Part shown: positions 24,145-32,353 of the stretch, piece by piece
Layout of the letters: every line of letters starts with the position of its first letter
How positions within the stretch are numbered: position 1 is the stretch's first letter
DNA from: a virus
DNA: 64,000 nt
Reading direction: 5' to 3' (one strand)
Virus record (IMG/VR): IMGVR_UViG_3300042484_000849
Coordinates: 1 to 64,000 of that record
The notes under the pieces: model-generated
Databases searched by the model: none
Seen by the model: the letters and a program-made list of their open reading frames with translations, nothing else
What the model was told of the DNA's origin: nothing
Position numbers and translations under genes: made by a program

Positions 24145-24148
24145 ACAT

Positions 24149-24156
24149 GTATTTAT
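24149..24156 (-). promoter_or_regulatory. Late-type promoter ATAAATAC, leaderless
   Basis: The final A of ATAAATA (24150) is 6 nt from the A of ATG (24144). Confidence 0.6.
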
Positions 24157-24177
24157 CGTATGAAAGACTATTGGGGA

Positions 24178-24390
24178 TTATCGTCGGCGCACGATTCGGC
24201 CTTTTGATAAGTCGTATGGACTAAATTCTAATTCTACTGTATCTCCAAGTAGAACTTTAATATCATGCTGGCGCATTTTACCAGAGATATAACCTATTAC
24301 ATTTGTGTTATTTACTTTAACACGAAACATGGCATTAGGTAACACGTCTGTTACCGTACCATCCATTCGTAAACCTTCTTCTTTTGCCAT
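24178..24390 (-). CDS. infA: Translation initiation factor IF-1
   Basis: A 70-residue protein with a complete S1/OB fold: [60 protein letters not shown] and the end RIVRRR. Length matches bacterial IF-1 (71-72). IF-1 binds the 30S A site and supports IF-2 and IF-3 action on initiator tRNA. The frame is open further upstream, but ATG 24390 gives the family length. It is co-oriented with the gene at 24413 behind the promoter at 24841. With the initiator tRNA and bS21 it makes three phage-encoded initiation parts. Confidence 0.92.
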   Translation of the reverse strand: MAKEEGLRMDGTVTDVLPNAMFRVKVNNTNVIGYISGKMRQHDIKVLLGDTVELEFSPYDLSKGRIVRRR

Positions 24391-24412
24391 GTGTTTTGCT
24401 TTACGCTCCTTT

Positions 24413-24808
24413 TTAATTCCTACGCATTGTGCTAATTGCCTTAGCCTCTTCATCACTAAAGACCGGCACTGCATTACTTTTATGCATAGTGCCAATCCCA
24501 ATAATTTTATTACCCGTATATTGTGGAATATCTTTTGTACGAACAGCACCCTTGTGACCGGTATCTAAACTGTTAATACGTACAGTCTCACGACCTGCAG
24601 GTGCAGATAGTGTGTATTGTAATGGCTCAGCCGCTAATGCTCGTTTGCGCTTTTTGTCATCAGCGTCAACTTCCCATTTTTTCTGTAGTTCTTTCCAATC
24701 GGCATCAAGTTGACGGGCTTTCTGTGCCTCTGCGCTATTGCGAAACTTAATCTTGCCCTTACGTTTACCACCGGTACTAAGCCAGGGTCCTTCTAAATGC
24801 ATGGTCAT
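24413..24808 (-). CDS. Conserved phage protein of unknown function
   Basis: A 131-residue basic protein beginning [21 protein letters not shown] (two ATGs, at 24808 and 24802), with an Ala/Lys-rich helix (about 26-60) and [18 protein letters not shown] near the end. I recall these blocks from many T4-like and other myophage genomes as an unannotated family. First gene of the IF-1 transcript. Confidence 0.75.
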   Translation of the reverse strand: MTMHLEGPWLSTGGKRKGKIKFRNSAEAQKARQLDADWKELQKKWEVDADDKKRKRALAAEPLQYTLSAPAGRETVRINSLDTGHKGAVRTKDIPQYTGNKIIGIGTMHKSNAVPVFSDEEAKAISTMRRN

Positions 24809-24840
24809 GATGTGTATGTCATAGTTATTAAACAGTTTCT

Positions 24841-24869
24841 ATTATAGCGTAATATGGATTATTTGTCAA
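24841..24869 (-). promoter_or_regulatory. Sigma70-type promoter
   Basis: Minus strand TTGACA, 17 bp, TATAAT. It drives the 24413 gene and IF-1, so these are probably made early, unlike the late-promoter SOD gene next to them. Confidence 0.8.
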
Positions 24870-24872
24870 ATC

Positions 24873-25265
24873 TTACTTCTTTAAGATTGACCAAACCTTC
24901 TCTTTTTCTAGTAGTTCTTGCTCTAGTTCTTTATAGCGTTTACCCAATTCTTTTAACTCATCCCATCTATCTTCTAGTTCAGGATGTGGGTGAAGAATAG
25001 CCAATCGTTCGTCAATCTTTTCAAGCATCTCTGATAGATTTTTGCCCTTGATAGTTACTTCACCTTCAAAGTCAGCATCACCGTTAACCTTAAGTGTAGC
25101 CCCTTTTATATTAGGTTCGATTGAAGTAATAGTTGATGTACCATTTAAACCCCAATACAACCCGTTTGAAGTATTATTGGGTACAGTAACTGTGCCTGTA
25201 GTAACTGTACCTACAGTACTGAATGAATCCCCTATCATAGTGTTATTATAATTTGAGTAACTCAT
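24873..25265 (-). CDS. Phage protein with coiled-coil end
   Basis: A 130-residue protein: a Thr/Gly/Asn-rich N-terminal half similar in style to the fibre proteins (STVGTVTTGTVTVPNNTSNGLYWG), then GDADFEGEVTIKGKNLSEML, and a charged coiled-coil C-terminus (KELGKRYKELEQELLEKEK). Overlaps the AbrB-like gene by 4 nt. A small structural accessory is likely; not proven. Confidence 0.65.
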   Translation of the reverse strand: MSYSNYNNTMIGDSFSTVGTVTTGTVTVPNNTSNGLYWGLNGTSTITSIEPNIKGATLKVNGDADFEGEVTIKGKNLSEMLEKIDERLAILHPHPELEDRWDELKELGKRYKELEQELLEKEKVWSILKK

Positions 25266-25447
25266 TTGTTAGCTCGTTTTAAGATGTACTTACCTTTTGA
25301 ATCTATGGCAAATTCAATCTCATCACCCTCACGCCAGCCTAATTCATCTAATAATTTCTGTGGTATAGGCAACATTAAATCACCTGTATCAGGATCTTCA
25401 TGTGTAATTACTTCATAACGAACTAAGTCTTTGCCGGGTTTCTTCAT
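25262..25447 (-). CDS. AbrB/SpoVT-like domain protein
   Basis: A 61-residue protein with a swapped-hairpin AbrB pattern: LMLPIPQKLLDELGWREGDEIEFAIDSKGKYIL, where P-Q-x-L-x-x-L-G-W-x-x-G-D is the diagnostic run. AbrB domains bind DNA as dimers and occur in antitoxins and transition-state regulators. No toxin gene is seen next to it. Confidence 0.75.
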   Translation of the reverse strand: MKKPGKDLVRYEVITHEDPDTGDLMLPIPQKLLDELGWREGDEIEFAIDSKGKYILKRANK

Positions 25448-25455
25448 ATCATTAC

Positions 25456-26013
25456 TTATCTAGTTAGATAGGGAGCATAAATCTTTTCTAATTCATCAAT
25501 AGTATGTTGAGTGTTGTCATCTTCATGCTTAACCGCAATACCACCGGCATTAGTCCAAAGATTCAAATATTTACCGTAATCATCTACTAATACATTTGGT
25601 TCACCATTACTCAATGCGTATTTGTGCTTATGTTGTGTAAAGATAGCGTTTTGTGTAGCATTTGGATTGTGTTCATCTAACCAATCTTTTTTAGCTCCTA
25701 CACTGGCTTCAGCATACGGTCCACGCAATGGAGCACTCAATACAGTGTATGGAATATTGTGTTGATTTAACCATTGTACAACTCTGCCGCCACCCTCTAG
25801 AGGTTGTAGTTCTCTAAAAAACTTATATACTTCTAAGGGGCTACTTGAGGCTAATTCATTGATTGATGTTTCAGTATCAGGAATCTCTTTATAATTACCA
25901 ACATTATGTTTTGCGGCCCAAGCTCCAAAGAAATCAGCTTGTACCCCATCCATATCCAAATATAGATGTGGCATTTTTTTGTTTGTATCTTCCATTAATT
26001 CCTTAATTTTCAT
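25456..26013 (-). CDS. 5'(3')-deoxyribonucleotidase-like HAD hydrolase
   Basis: A 185-residue protein. HAD motif I is LYLDMDGVQADFF (nucleophile D20, acid D22), motif II TVLSAPL, a Lys in VGAKKDWL, and motif IV VLVDDYGKYLNLW with paired Asp. This matches phage and bacterial 5'(3')-deoxyribonucleotidases, which dephosphorylate deoxynucleoside monophosphates. It fits the dCMP deaminase and MazG-like gene elsewhere in the window as nucleotide-pool control. Confidence 0.8.
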   Translation of the reverse strand: MKIKELMEDTNKKMPHLYLDMDGVQADFFGAWAAKHNVGNYKEIPDTETSINELASSSPLEVYKFFRELQPLEGGGRVVQWLNQHNIPYTVLSAPLRGPYAEASVGAKKDWLDEHNPNATQNAIFTQHKHKYALSNGEPNVLVDDYGKYLNLWTNAGGIAVKHEDDNTQHTIDELEKIYAPYLTR

Positions 26014-26020
26014 TTAGTTA

Positions 26021-26557
26021 TTATATCGCAAATGGTATAACAAGCCAAATGCCTTGGGTCAATAACATTGTTCCAAAAATACTGACACCAATACTTCCCC
26101 AAAACATACGCTTGTCTACAGCTAAAATACTAGCGGAAAGTAATACAATCGCTAACTGAAATGCCATTGCGGCAAAAGTTAACCATGGTGTATGCTTTTT
26201 GGCTTCATCACGCTCGGCTTCGATCTTTAATGCTTTAGCCATTAACTCTTTCTTACCCTCACCCTTATCAGGCTCAGATTCATATCTATCAATCTTGGCT
26301 TGTAGTTCTATTCTACGTTTTGGATCTTTGGCATCCTCTAATTGCCCTTCGGCAATAGATTGCTTAATTGACTTAGCTTGATAGAAGTTCCATGTATCGT
26401 TTGCTTTAATAGTATTGGTCAATATCTTACTACTAAACCCACTAGCCATATAAGTTGTAACTGCTAATAGTAATGCAATGACGGTTATGACCCATCCTGC
26501 TCTATCTTTAATTTGTGCTTCACGTTCACTGCGTGATAATGTTTTTTCTTCTGCCAT
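26021..26557 (-). CDS. Membrane protein with coiled-coil loop
   Basis: A 178-residue protein with one N-terminal membrane helix (about 22-42), a charged helical segment of about 75 residues (SIKQSIAEGQLEDAKDPKRR...), and two further membrane helices at the C-terminus (about 122-143, 150-174). I recall DUF4337-like proteins with this TM-coiled coil-TM-TM plan. Probably in the inner membrane; role unknown. AAGGAAA precedes the ATG. Confidence 0.65.
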   Translation of the reverse strand: MAEEKTLSRSEREAQIKDRAGWVITVIALLLAVTTYMASGFSSKILTNTIKANDTWNFYQAKSIKQSIAEGQLEDAKDPKRRIELQAKIDRYESEPDKGEGKKELMAKALKIEAERDEAKKHTPWLTFAAMAFQLAIVLLSASILAVDKRMFWGSIGVSIFGTMLLTQGIWLVIPFAI

Positions 26558-26643
26558 TTTATTTCCTTTGTTATGACTTATGCTATTTGATTGAATTTAA
26601 TCAATTAAATATATATTTATACCCAATCAAAAGGAGTAAGCCA

Positions 26644-26799
26644 ATGAGTTGGTTCAAGCACAAACCCAGACCTAAAACACCCCCAAAATTACATGTACAT
26701 CATACAAGCCCTATAGCAGAAAAGATACTAAAAGAGATAAAACTTGAAGTAACTGGGGTAAAAGCCAAGTTAGCAGAACAAGAAAAAAAGAAAAAATGA
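26644..26799 (+). CDS. Small basic protein
   Basis: A 51-residue Lys/Pro-rich protein (MSWFKHKPRPKTPPKLHVHH...) ending in a Lys-rich helix. AAAGGAG lies before this ATG; a longer frame starting at 26515 lacks one and is rejected. Coupled to the next gene by ATGA. Confidence 0.6.
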   Translation: MSWFKHKPRPKTPPKLHVHHTSPIAEKILKEIKLEVTGVKAKLAEQEKKKK

Positions 26800-26969
26800 A
26801 CAGTAGAGAACTACAGTTAATGTATCAACAATGGTGTCAGGGAAATGATGACTATAATTTTCGTTGGTTAGCTTTTGTTGAGATGGCTGCAAGACATTTC
26901 AAGCAACCAGAAAGTGAAGTACTCAGAGAGTTACAGAAACACTACTGGTTTGTTAAAAATAACAAATAA
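26796..26969 (+). CDS. Small orphan protein
   Basis: A 57-residue helical protein with many Gln and aromatic residues (MNSRELQLMYQQWCQGNDDYNFRW is its opening, positions 1-24, in part). It starts in an ATGA overlap. Not recognised. Confidence 0.6.
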   Translation: MNSRELQLMYQQWCQGNDDYNFRWLAFVEMAARHFKQPESEVLRELQKHYWFVKNNK

Positions 26970-27001
26970 ACCCTAAAAAAATTTACTCACATCATTTAGC
27001 T

Positions 27002-27009
27002 TATAAATA
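27002..27009 (+). promoter_or_regulatory. Late promoter TATAAATA
   Basis: Exact match to the T4 late -10 sequence, 30 nt before the ATG at 27039, with a GAGAGAT site between. Confidence 0.7.
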
Positions 27010-27038
27010 TCTCTATACACAACCTATAGAGAGATAAA

Positions 27039-27704
27039 ATGGCTTCCAATCTAAATTCAGAATTCAACTACCGTTACCAGGTGATCGGTTCAACACCCTG
27101 GGAAAAAATCAAAACACTTCAAGGCTTCTATGTTGGCAGAAAACGTGCCGCAGTACTTGAAGAATGCGCCGAATTAAAATATCAGGCTAAACTTGAAGAA
27201 CTAAAACATTTAAAAACAGTACCCGCATTACCACACATATTGCTTAATTTACAAGCAGAAATCCTTGAATTAGAATCACATTTGGATGATCAAAAACATG
27301 CGTTTGAACTTAATCGTAAAGAGATTAAAATACTAGAAAAATATATGGCTGAACTGTATGCTGAAGTTGAGCCAACTAGATTAAAACATGAAGATGGTAC
27401 TCCCTATACCGATGACGAAATGTTTGAAGCTAATGCTAATTATGAATTTACAGTAACTGTTGGTAGAGAAATACAATCTGAAATTATTGCTTTGGGTAGA
27501 CCTAGTCCAGCTAAACTACTAAATGCAATGAGTAATCCACAAACATTAAATTCATTAATGCAAATTGGTCTTGTTCCGCAAGGCACTGTATTATTAGAAC
27601 AAAAAGATATTATGTTAGAACTTACTAATCAACCGTCTTCCTCTGCTAATGATGAACAGACTACATTAGATGCCCCTCCTGTAACTAAAAAGTCATCAAA
27701 GTGA
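27039..27704 (+). CDS. Probable structural or tail-assembly phage protein
   Basis: A 221-residue protein, mostly helical with a coiled-coil middle (about 70-115), beginning MASNLNSEFNYRYQVIGSTPWEKIKTL in parts, and ending in a disordered Ser/Thr/Asp/Lys tail. The exact late promoter in front and the fibre-like neighbour suggest a virion protein or chaperone. Ends at a strong terminator. Not recognised. Confidence 0.65.
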   Translation: MASNLNSEFNYRYQVIGSTPWEKIKTLQGFYVGRKRAAVLEECAELKYQAKLEELKHLKTVPALPHILLNLQAEILELESHLDDQKHAFELNRKEIKILEKYMAELYAEVEPTRLKHEDGTPYTDDEMFEANANYEFTVTVGREIQSEIIALGRPSPAKLLNAMSNPQTLNSLMQIGLVPQGTVLLEQKDIMLELTNQPSSSANDEQTTLDAPPVTKKSSK

Positions 27705-27727
27705 ACGTAATATAATCACACTCAATT

Positions 27728-27748
27728 AGGCTCTACGGAGCCTTTTTT
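27728..27748 (+). terminator. Rho-independent terminator
   Basis: AGGCTC TACG GAGCCT followed by TTTTT. Confidence 0.9.
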
Positions 27749-27754
27749 ATTGTC

Positions 27755-27762
27755 ATAAATAC
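27755..27762 (+). promoter_or_regulatory. Late-type promoter ATAAATAC
   Basis: ATAAATACT lies 27 nt before the adhesin ATG at 27790, with AAAGGTAA between. Confidence 0.65.
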
Positions 27763-27789
27763 TACTAAACTTACATAAAAGGTAATTAC

Positions 27790-30057
27790 ATGTCTTTATC
27801 TATTGGATCCGGTATCAGTATAGTTGGTGGTATTAGCGTAGTACCCGCTACCGGCACGACTATACCGGATAATCCTATAATAGGCACAGCAACAGCAACA
27901 GGTTCTACAACAGCAACAGTATCATTTACTGCTCCTTTAGATAACGGTGGTTCTACTATATTAAGTTATACAGCAACAAGTAGTCCTGGTGGTTTAACTG
28001 GTACACTAAGTCAAGCAGGATCTGGTACTATTACTGTTACTGGACTAACATCAAGTACAAGTTATACTTTTAGAGTAACTGCAACTAATAGTATTGGAAC
28101 CAGTTCACCTAGTAATTTTAGCAATAGTATTACTACCCTGTCAGGCGCTCCTGTTAATACAGTATCTCCGGTAGTTAGTGGTACAGCTACAGTTGGTCAA
28201 ATATTATCTACTACTGATGGTACTTGGACTGGCTCTCCGTCTATAACATATCAATGGCAACGTGCTGGATCAAATATTTCATTGGCAACAAATAATACAT
28301 ATACGTTAGTAAATGCAGATGCAGGTAATGCTATTCGGTGTGTAGTTACTGGTACAAATGGTTCTGGATCAAATTCGGCAAATTCTAATGCTACATCTAA
28401 TGTATCTGCAATTGCTCCGGGAGCACCAACTATAGGCACAGCCACTACAACAGGTGCTATAACTGCTACCGTAGCATTTACAGCTCCGGCAAGCAATGGT
28501 GGTGCTACAATTTCAAGTTATACAGCAACAAGTAGTCCTGGTAATATAACCGGTACACTAAACCAAGCTGGTAGTGGTACTATTAACATAACCGGTCTAA
28601 CAGCAAGTACAAGTTATACATTTACCGTTATTGCTACCAATAGTGCGGGTAATAGCTCTCCGAGTAGTGCAAGTAATAGTATTGTAACAGACAGTCTTCC
28701 AGTTAATACTGTGGCACCGGTGGTTAGTGGCACAGAAACATTTGGTTCAACATTATCATGTACAACTGGTACTTGGACTGGCACTGCTACAATAACATAT
28801 GCATACCAGTGGCAAAGAAATGGGTCTAATATAGCATTAGCTACAAGTAATACATATGTATTAGTACAAGCTGATGTGTTAAATGTAATTAGGTGCGTAG
28901 TAACCGGTACTAATTCATATGGATCGGCTTCTGCTAATTCTAATTCTACTTTGGATATTTTACCATTAGCACCGGGTGCACCTACAATTGGTACGGCTAA
29001 TGCAACCGGTCCATTATCTGCAACAGTGACATTTACTGCGCCGGCAAGCAACGGTGGTAGAACAATAGAAAGTTATACAGCAACAAGTAGTCCAGGCAAT
29101 ATAACGGGTACATTAAACCAAGCAGGCAGTGGCACAATTTTTATATCTGGATTAAATGCAAATACAAGCTATACATTTACCGTAACTGCTAATAATGGAT
29201 TTTATACAAGTTCTCCGAGTAGCGCAAGTAATAGCATAACAACCGATGCATTGATTATTGAATATCTAGTAGTTGGAGGTGGCGGCGGTGGCGGTGGAGT
29301 TGGCCAAACTGGTATTGGTGCAGGTGGGGGAGGTGCCGGTGGCTATAGAACCGCTACTGGAGTATCTATAACAACCGGAGTTCAATTATCGGTAACAGTT
29401 GGATCCGGAGGCGCCAGGGGATCTTCGCCAACAGTCGGCGGTAATGGAACTGCATCTGTGTTTAATTCGTTATCTGCAGCCGGCGGAGGCGGTGGAGGTA
29501 CTAAATCATCTAGTATCTTTATTGGCACAAATGGAGCAGCAGGCGGTTCTGGTGGCGGCGGATGCGGTGGTTCAGATGGTAATAATAATATTTTTGTAGG
29601 TGGTGCAGGAAATACCCCATCAACTAGTCCATCACAAGGTAATAATGGCGGTAATGGCAAATTCACTGGCCCTGATTTCTCCGGGGGCGGTGGTGGTGGA
29701 GCAGGTGGAGTTGGAGGTACACCAAGTATTACAACAGCTGGAGTTGGAGTTTCAAATTCTATAGGAGGATCTGCAATAACATATTCAACGGGCGGCCGAG
29801 GTGGCTCATATAGTGTTACCGCACTCACCGGCGTTAGTGGGACGGATAATACTGGTAATGGTGGCGGCGGTGCATCTGGTAGTGGAGGAACCGGGTCAAG
29901 TCGTTCTGGCGGTCTAGGCGGTAGCGGTATTGTTATTATTCGTCATGTTGATACGTATCCTACAGCAACAACTACAGGAATAGCAGCCGGATATCCTATA
30001 ACTACTGGCGGGTATGTAATTTATCGCTGGAACAGTTCCGGAAGTATAACTTTCTAA
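27790..30057 (+). CDS. Fibronectin-III/Ig-like repeat adhesin with glycine-rich tip
   Basis: A 755-residue protein. Three fibronectin type III units (about 30-115, 210-300, 395-485) share VSFTAPLDNGGSTILSYTAT-type and GLTSSTSYTFTVTATN-type motifs. They alternate with two Ig-like units (about 120-205, 305-390) with GTWTGSPSITYQWQR and RCVVTGTN. From about 490 a glycine-rich domain with long GGGG runs ends in GGSGIVIIRHVD and a short C-terminal cap. Fn3 and Ig-like repeats decorate many phage tail proteins and bind carbohydrates; this is likely a receptor-binding fibre. Fn3 units 2 and 3 are near copies. Confidence 0.85.
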   Translation: MSLSIGSGISIVGGISVVPATGTTIPDNPIIGTATATGSTTATVSFTAPLDNGGSTILSYTATSSPGGLTGTLSQAGSGTITVTGLTSSTSYTFRVTATNSIGTSSPSNFSNSITTLSGAPVNTVSPVVSGTATVGQILSTTDGTWTGSPSITYQWQRAGSNISLATNNTYTLVNADAGNAIRCVVTGTNGSGSNSANSNATSNVSAIAPGAPTIGTATTTGAITATVAFTAPASNGGATISSYTATSSPGNITGTLNQAGSGTINITGLTASTSYTFTVIATNSAGNSSPSSASNSIVTDSLPVNTVAPVVSGTETFGSTLSCTTGTWTGTATITYAYQWQRNGSNIALATSNTYVLVQADVLNVIRCVVTGTNSYGSASANSNSTLDILPLAPGAPTIGTANATGPLSATVTFTAPASNGGRTIESYTATSSPGNITGTLNQAGSGTIFISGLNANTSYTFTVTANNGFYTSSPSSASNSITTDALIIEYLVVGGGGGGGGVGQTGIGAGGGGAGGYRTATGVSITTGVQLSVTVGSGGARGSSPTVGGNGTASVFNSLSAAGGGGGGTKSSSIFIGTNGAAGGSGGGGCGGSDGNNNIFVGGAGNTPSTSPSQGNNGGNGKFTGPDFSGGGGGGAGGVGGTPSITTAGVGVSNSIGGSAITYSTGGRGGSYSVTALTGVSGTDNTGNGGGGASGSGGTGSSRSGGLGGSGIVIIRHVDTYPTATTTGIAAGYPITTGGYVIYRWNSSGSITF

Positions 30058-30065
30058 ATAGTAAG

Positions 30066-30090
30066 GGTAAATGTGATTAGTACATTTACC
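30066..30090 (+). terminator. Hairpin after adhesin gene
   Basis: GGTAAATGT pairs perfectly with ACATTTACC across a 7-nt loop. No U-run follows, so termination efficiency is doubtful. Confidence 0.4.
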
Positions 30091-30100
30091 TCTATCATGT

Positions 30101-30106
30101 TATAAT
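30101..30106 (+). promoter_or_regulatory. -10 box for the exported-protein/peptidase pair
   Basis: TATAAT with TGT before it and no good -35. TAGGAG follows for the TTG start at 30127. Confidence 0.45.
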
Positions 30107-30126
30107 AAAACGACTAGGAGAATCTT

Positions 30127-30447
30127 TTGAAGTTAACTTATCTATTAATAATTACGTTGTTATTACTACCAATTAAATCATATTCACAACAAATAGAAGA
30201 ATCTATAACAATAGATTTACCCTGTTACAATACAAAAGAAATCTTTAAGAGTATTAGAGAAAAATATAAAGAGTTACCCTTCATGACCGGACAAGTAGCT
30301 GATGAAGCTAGTTCAATAGTAAGTATTTGGTTAAATCCTGTTGATAATAATTGGACTATTCTAGCAACTAAGAAAGACCTTACTTGTGTAGTTGGTATGG
30401 GAACTGATATGAAAATAGTAACTCACAAAAAAGGAACGGATATATGA
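30127..30447 (+). CDS. Exported small protein
   Basis: A 106-residue protein with a Sec signal (KLTYLLIITLLLLPIKSYS, cut before Q). It starts with TTG, supported by TAGGAG 6 nt upstream. The mature part is about 85 residues, contains two Cys (PCYNT, LTCVVG) that could form a disulfide, and is beta-rich. It overlaps the D,D-peptidase gene by ATGA, so the two are likely made together and act in the periplasm. Family not recognised. Confidence 0.7.
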   Translation: MKLTYLLIITLLLLPIKSYSQQIEESITIDLPCYNTKEIFKSIREKYKELPFMTGQVADEASSIVSIWLNPVDNNWTILATKKDLTCVVGMGTDMKIVTHKKGTDI

Positions 30448-31181
30448 TTAAAAAACTTATAGCAATAATAGTATTATCACTATGTGGCACAGCATATGCC
30501 GATCCTAATTTTACTGCCCAAGCTTGGTTAGTAGCTGATAGTAATGGTAAAATACTAGAAGGCTCTAATATGTCTGAAATACGTAGCATTGCTAGTATAA
30601 CTAAACTAATGACTGCTATGGTTGTACTAGACAGCGGACAATCACTAACTGAAGTCATTCCAAAAAAACTATACAATAAACATTTAACAAGAGAAATACT
30701 AATTGATTTGGCAATAGTTAAATCGGATAATAACGCTGCCAAAATGTTATGTGATTACTATCCAGGTGGATATAACAAATGTATTGATGCTATGAATTAT
30801 AAAGCGGCATCATTACAAATGAATAACAGTACTTTTACTGATCCAACAGGTAGATTACATACAAACGTTAGTACAGCACATGATTTGATTAAATTAGTAT
30901 TTGCCGCAAGTACGTATCCATTAATAGTAACAGCAAGTAATATGGATGCTGTACGATGGAGTATCGGTAAGAAGAAAACAGCAGAATTCAGAAACACTAA
31001 TACTCTAGTAGGAAATGGTTATAAATTCTTAGTAAGTAAAACTGGCTTTATCAATAAAGCAGGTGGATGTATTGTTATGATGATGGATACAGCAAATGGA
31101 ATCAGGACCGTAGTCCTGTTGGGTTCAAAGAATACTACAACTCGTATCCCAGAAGCAAAGATGCTATCTATGCTTTATTAA
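30444..31181 (+). CDS. D-alanyl-D-alanine endo/carboxypeptidase (S11, PBP7-like)
   Basis: A 245-residue protein with signal peptide MIKKLIAIIVLSLCGTAYA. All three penicillin-binding motifs are present: S51-I-T-K54, S94-D-N96 and K199-T-G201. Length and motif spacing match PbpG-type endopeptidases without the C-terminal membrane anchor. It would cut peptidoglycan cross-links or terminal D-Ala in the periplasm. In a phage this could assist lysis, remodel the wall during infection or alter the wall against other phages. All three roles are inference. Confidence 0.88.
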   Translation: MIKKLIAIIVLSLCGTAYADPNFTAQAWLVADSNGKILEGSNMSEIRSIASITKLMTAMVVLDSGQSLTEVIPKKLYNKHLTREILIDLAIVKSDNNAAKMLCDYYPGGYNKCIDAMNYKAASLQMNNSTFTDPTGRLHTNVSTAHDLIKLVFAASTYPLIVTASNMDAVRWSIGKKKTAEFRNTNTLVGNGYKFLVSKTGFINKAGGCIVMMMDTANGIRTVVLLGSKNTTTRIPEAKMLSMLY

Positions 31182-31447
31182 TCTTTGGGTCCAAACTTAG
31201 TGATATCTTTCTTAGGAACATAATCAACACCTGGCACTGGACTATAGTCTTTTGTCAAACTAGGTATCATCTCATCACCGTACTTTAATGTAATATAGCT
31301 AAATGTTCCGCTATTAGTAGTTTCTTTCAAACCAATCATTAAATGTCTATGCCATGATATTTTCATATCAACAACCTTTTTAATGTTGTTGTCTGTTAGT
31401 ATATCGGTGAAGTTATTGTTTTCACGGTAAAAAGTATAGTATTTCAT
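31178..31447 (-). CDS. Small orphan protein
   Basis: An 89-residue protein beginning MKYYTFYRENNNFTDIL, with KISWHRHLMIGL and a Tyr/Pro-rich end. ATG 31447 is chosen because it overlaps the upstream stop (ATGA); a TTG start three codons earlier is possible. Not recognised. Confidence 0.6.
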   Translation of the reverse strand: MKYYTFYRENNNFTDILTDNNIKKVVDMKISWHRHLMIGLKETTNSGTFSYITLKYGDEMIPSLTKDYSPVPGVDYVPKKDITKFGPKD

Positions 31448-31644
31448 TTTTTCCAAAGTATAAAGTTTATGTAATCGGGTTCTGTTTCAAAATAGAAATC
31501 ATATAATCCACCCTCACGTCCTGCCGGTATCTGACAATCGTAACCCCAATCATTGGCACAATTACGTTGACACCAATCAATGACAGGTTTTAATTCTCCG
31601 TAACCAATTGTTATTCTAGTTTTGTATTGGGTATCTGGTGACAC
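31444..31644 (-). CDS. Small orphan protein
   Basis: A 66-residue protein with three Cys (VIDWCQRNCANDWGYDCQIP) and an acidic aromatic end. It begins at a GTG inside the end of the dCMP deaminase gene; the start is uncertain, but the frame has no better one. Not recognised. Confidence 0.55.
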   Translation of the reverse strand: MSPDTQYKTRITIGYGELKPVIDWCQRNCANDWGYDCQIPAGREGGLYDFYFETEPDYINFILWKK

Positions 31645-32116
31645 TTACTTTGCCTTGTTCTAAAAATTCTAATCCTTTTGTATCTCTATATGATTCACGG
31701 TAGAACACATTTTTAATACCAGATTGATAGATAGCTTTTGCACAATGTATACAAGGTGCATGTGTAATAAACAATGTAGCATCCTCACTAGATTCTGTAC
31801 TTGCGGACACTTTAGCAATTGCATTCATTTCTGCATGTAATACCTCATCCTTAGTGACTAAACGATATCTACGATTGCTTTCCACATTACTATCATATTC
31901 TTCTAGTGGATATAATTGTCCATCCCAAACATCGCCGGGCATGTATTCTTTGTATTCACACTCGTTAGTCCATCCAGTTGGCATACCATTGTATCCTGTA
32001 CCTAGAATCTTGTTACCTTTAACAATAACAGCACCTACATTTAATCTGATTGCTGAACTTAATTTGCTTGTAAGGTCAGCAATATCCATGTAATAGTCTA
32101 TAAACTTTTGTTTCAT
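31616..32116 (-). CDS. Deoxycytidylate (dCMP) deaminase
   Basis: A 166-residue protein with the zinc/catalytic motifs H94-A-E96 (VLHAEMNAI) and P121-C-x-x-C125 (APCIHC). GAVIVKGNKILGTGYNGMPTGW is the typical N-terminal block of phage dCMP deaminases. It converts dCMP to dUMP for thymidylate synthesis. Between the two motifs is a longer insertion (about 55-88), as in T4 Cd. Overlaps both neighbours, so it is part of a coupled minus-strand transcript. Confidence 0.92.
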   Translation of the reverse strand: MKQKFIDYYMDIADLTSKLSSAIRLNVGAVIVKGNKILGTGYNGMPTGWTNECEYKEYMPGDVWDGQLYPLEEYDSNVESNRRYRLVTKDEVLHAEMNAIAKVSASTESSEDATLFITHAPCIHCAKAIYQSGIKNVFYRESYRDTKGLEFLEQGKVSVTRYPIQN

Positions 32117-32352
32117 TTAACGTAGAATTTTTTAATATGTTCTTTTGCACTATGATCGGCTAGTATACTTAGTACATAGTTTGGTTCGTCATACTTTTTG
32201 CAAAAAGCTTCACCCAGTTTGTAGTCACCTTTAATCTGCTCAAACAGAAACTCTTTGCAAAAATCATCAAATTGTTGTTTACTAATCTTAAAATCTTTTT
32301 TGCCTTTACTTAGAGTTTGTATATCTAGTTGTTGCGCCATTTTATCAAACAT
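32113..32352 (-). CDS. Small orphan protein
   Basis: A 79-residue charged protein (FDKMAQQLDIQTL..., CKEFLFEQIKGDYKLGEAFCKK). ATG 32352 is chosen because the longer frame lies within the upstream gene. The stop overlaps the deaminase start by ATGA. Not recognised. Confidence 0.6.
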   Translation of the reverse strand: MFDKMAQQLDIQTLSKGKKDFKISKQQFDDFCKEFLFEQIKGDYKLGEAFCKKYDEPNYVLSILADHSAKEHIKKFYVK

Positions 32353-32353
32353 A

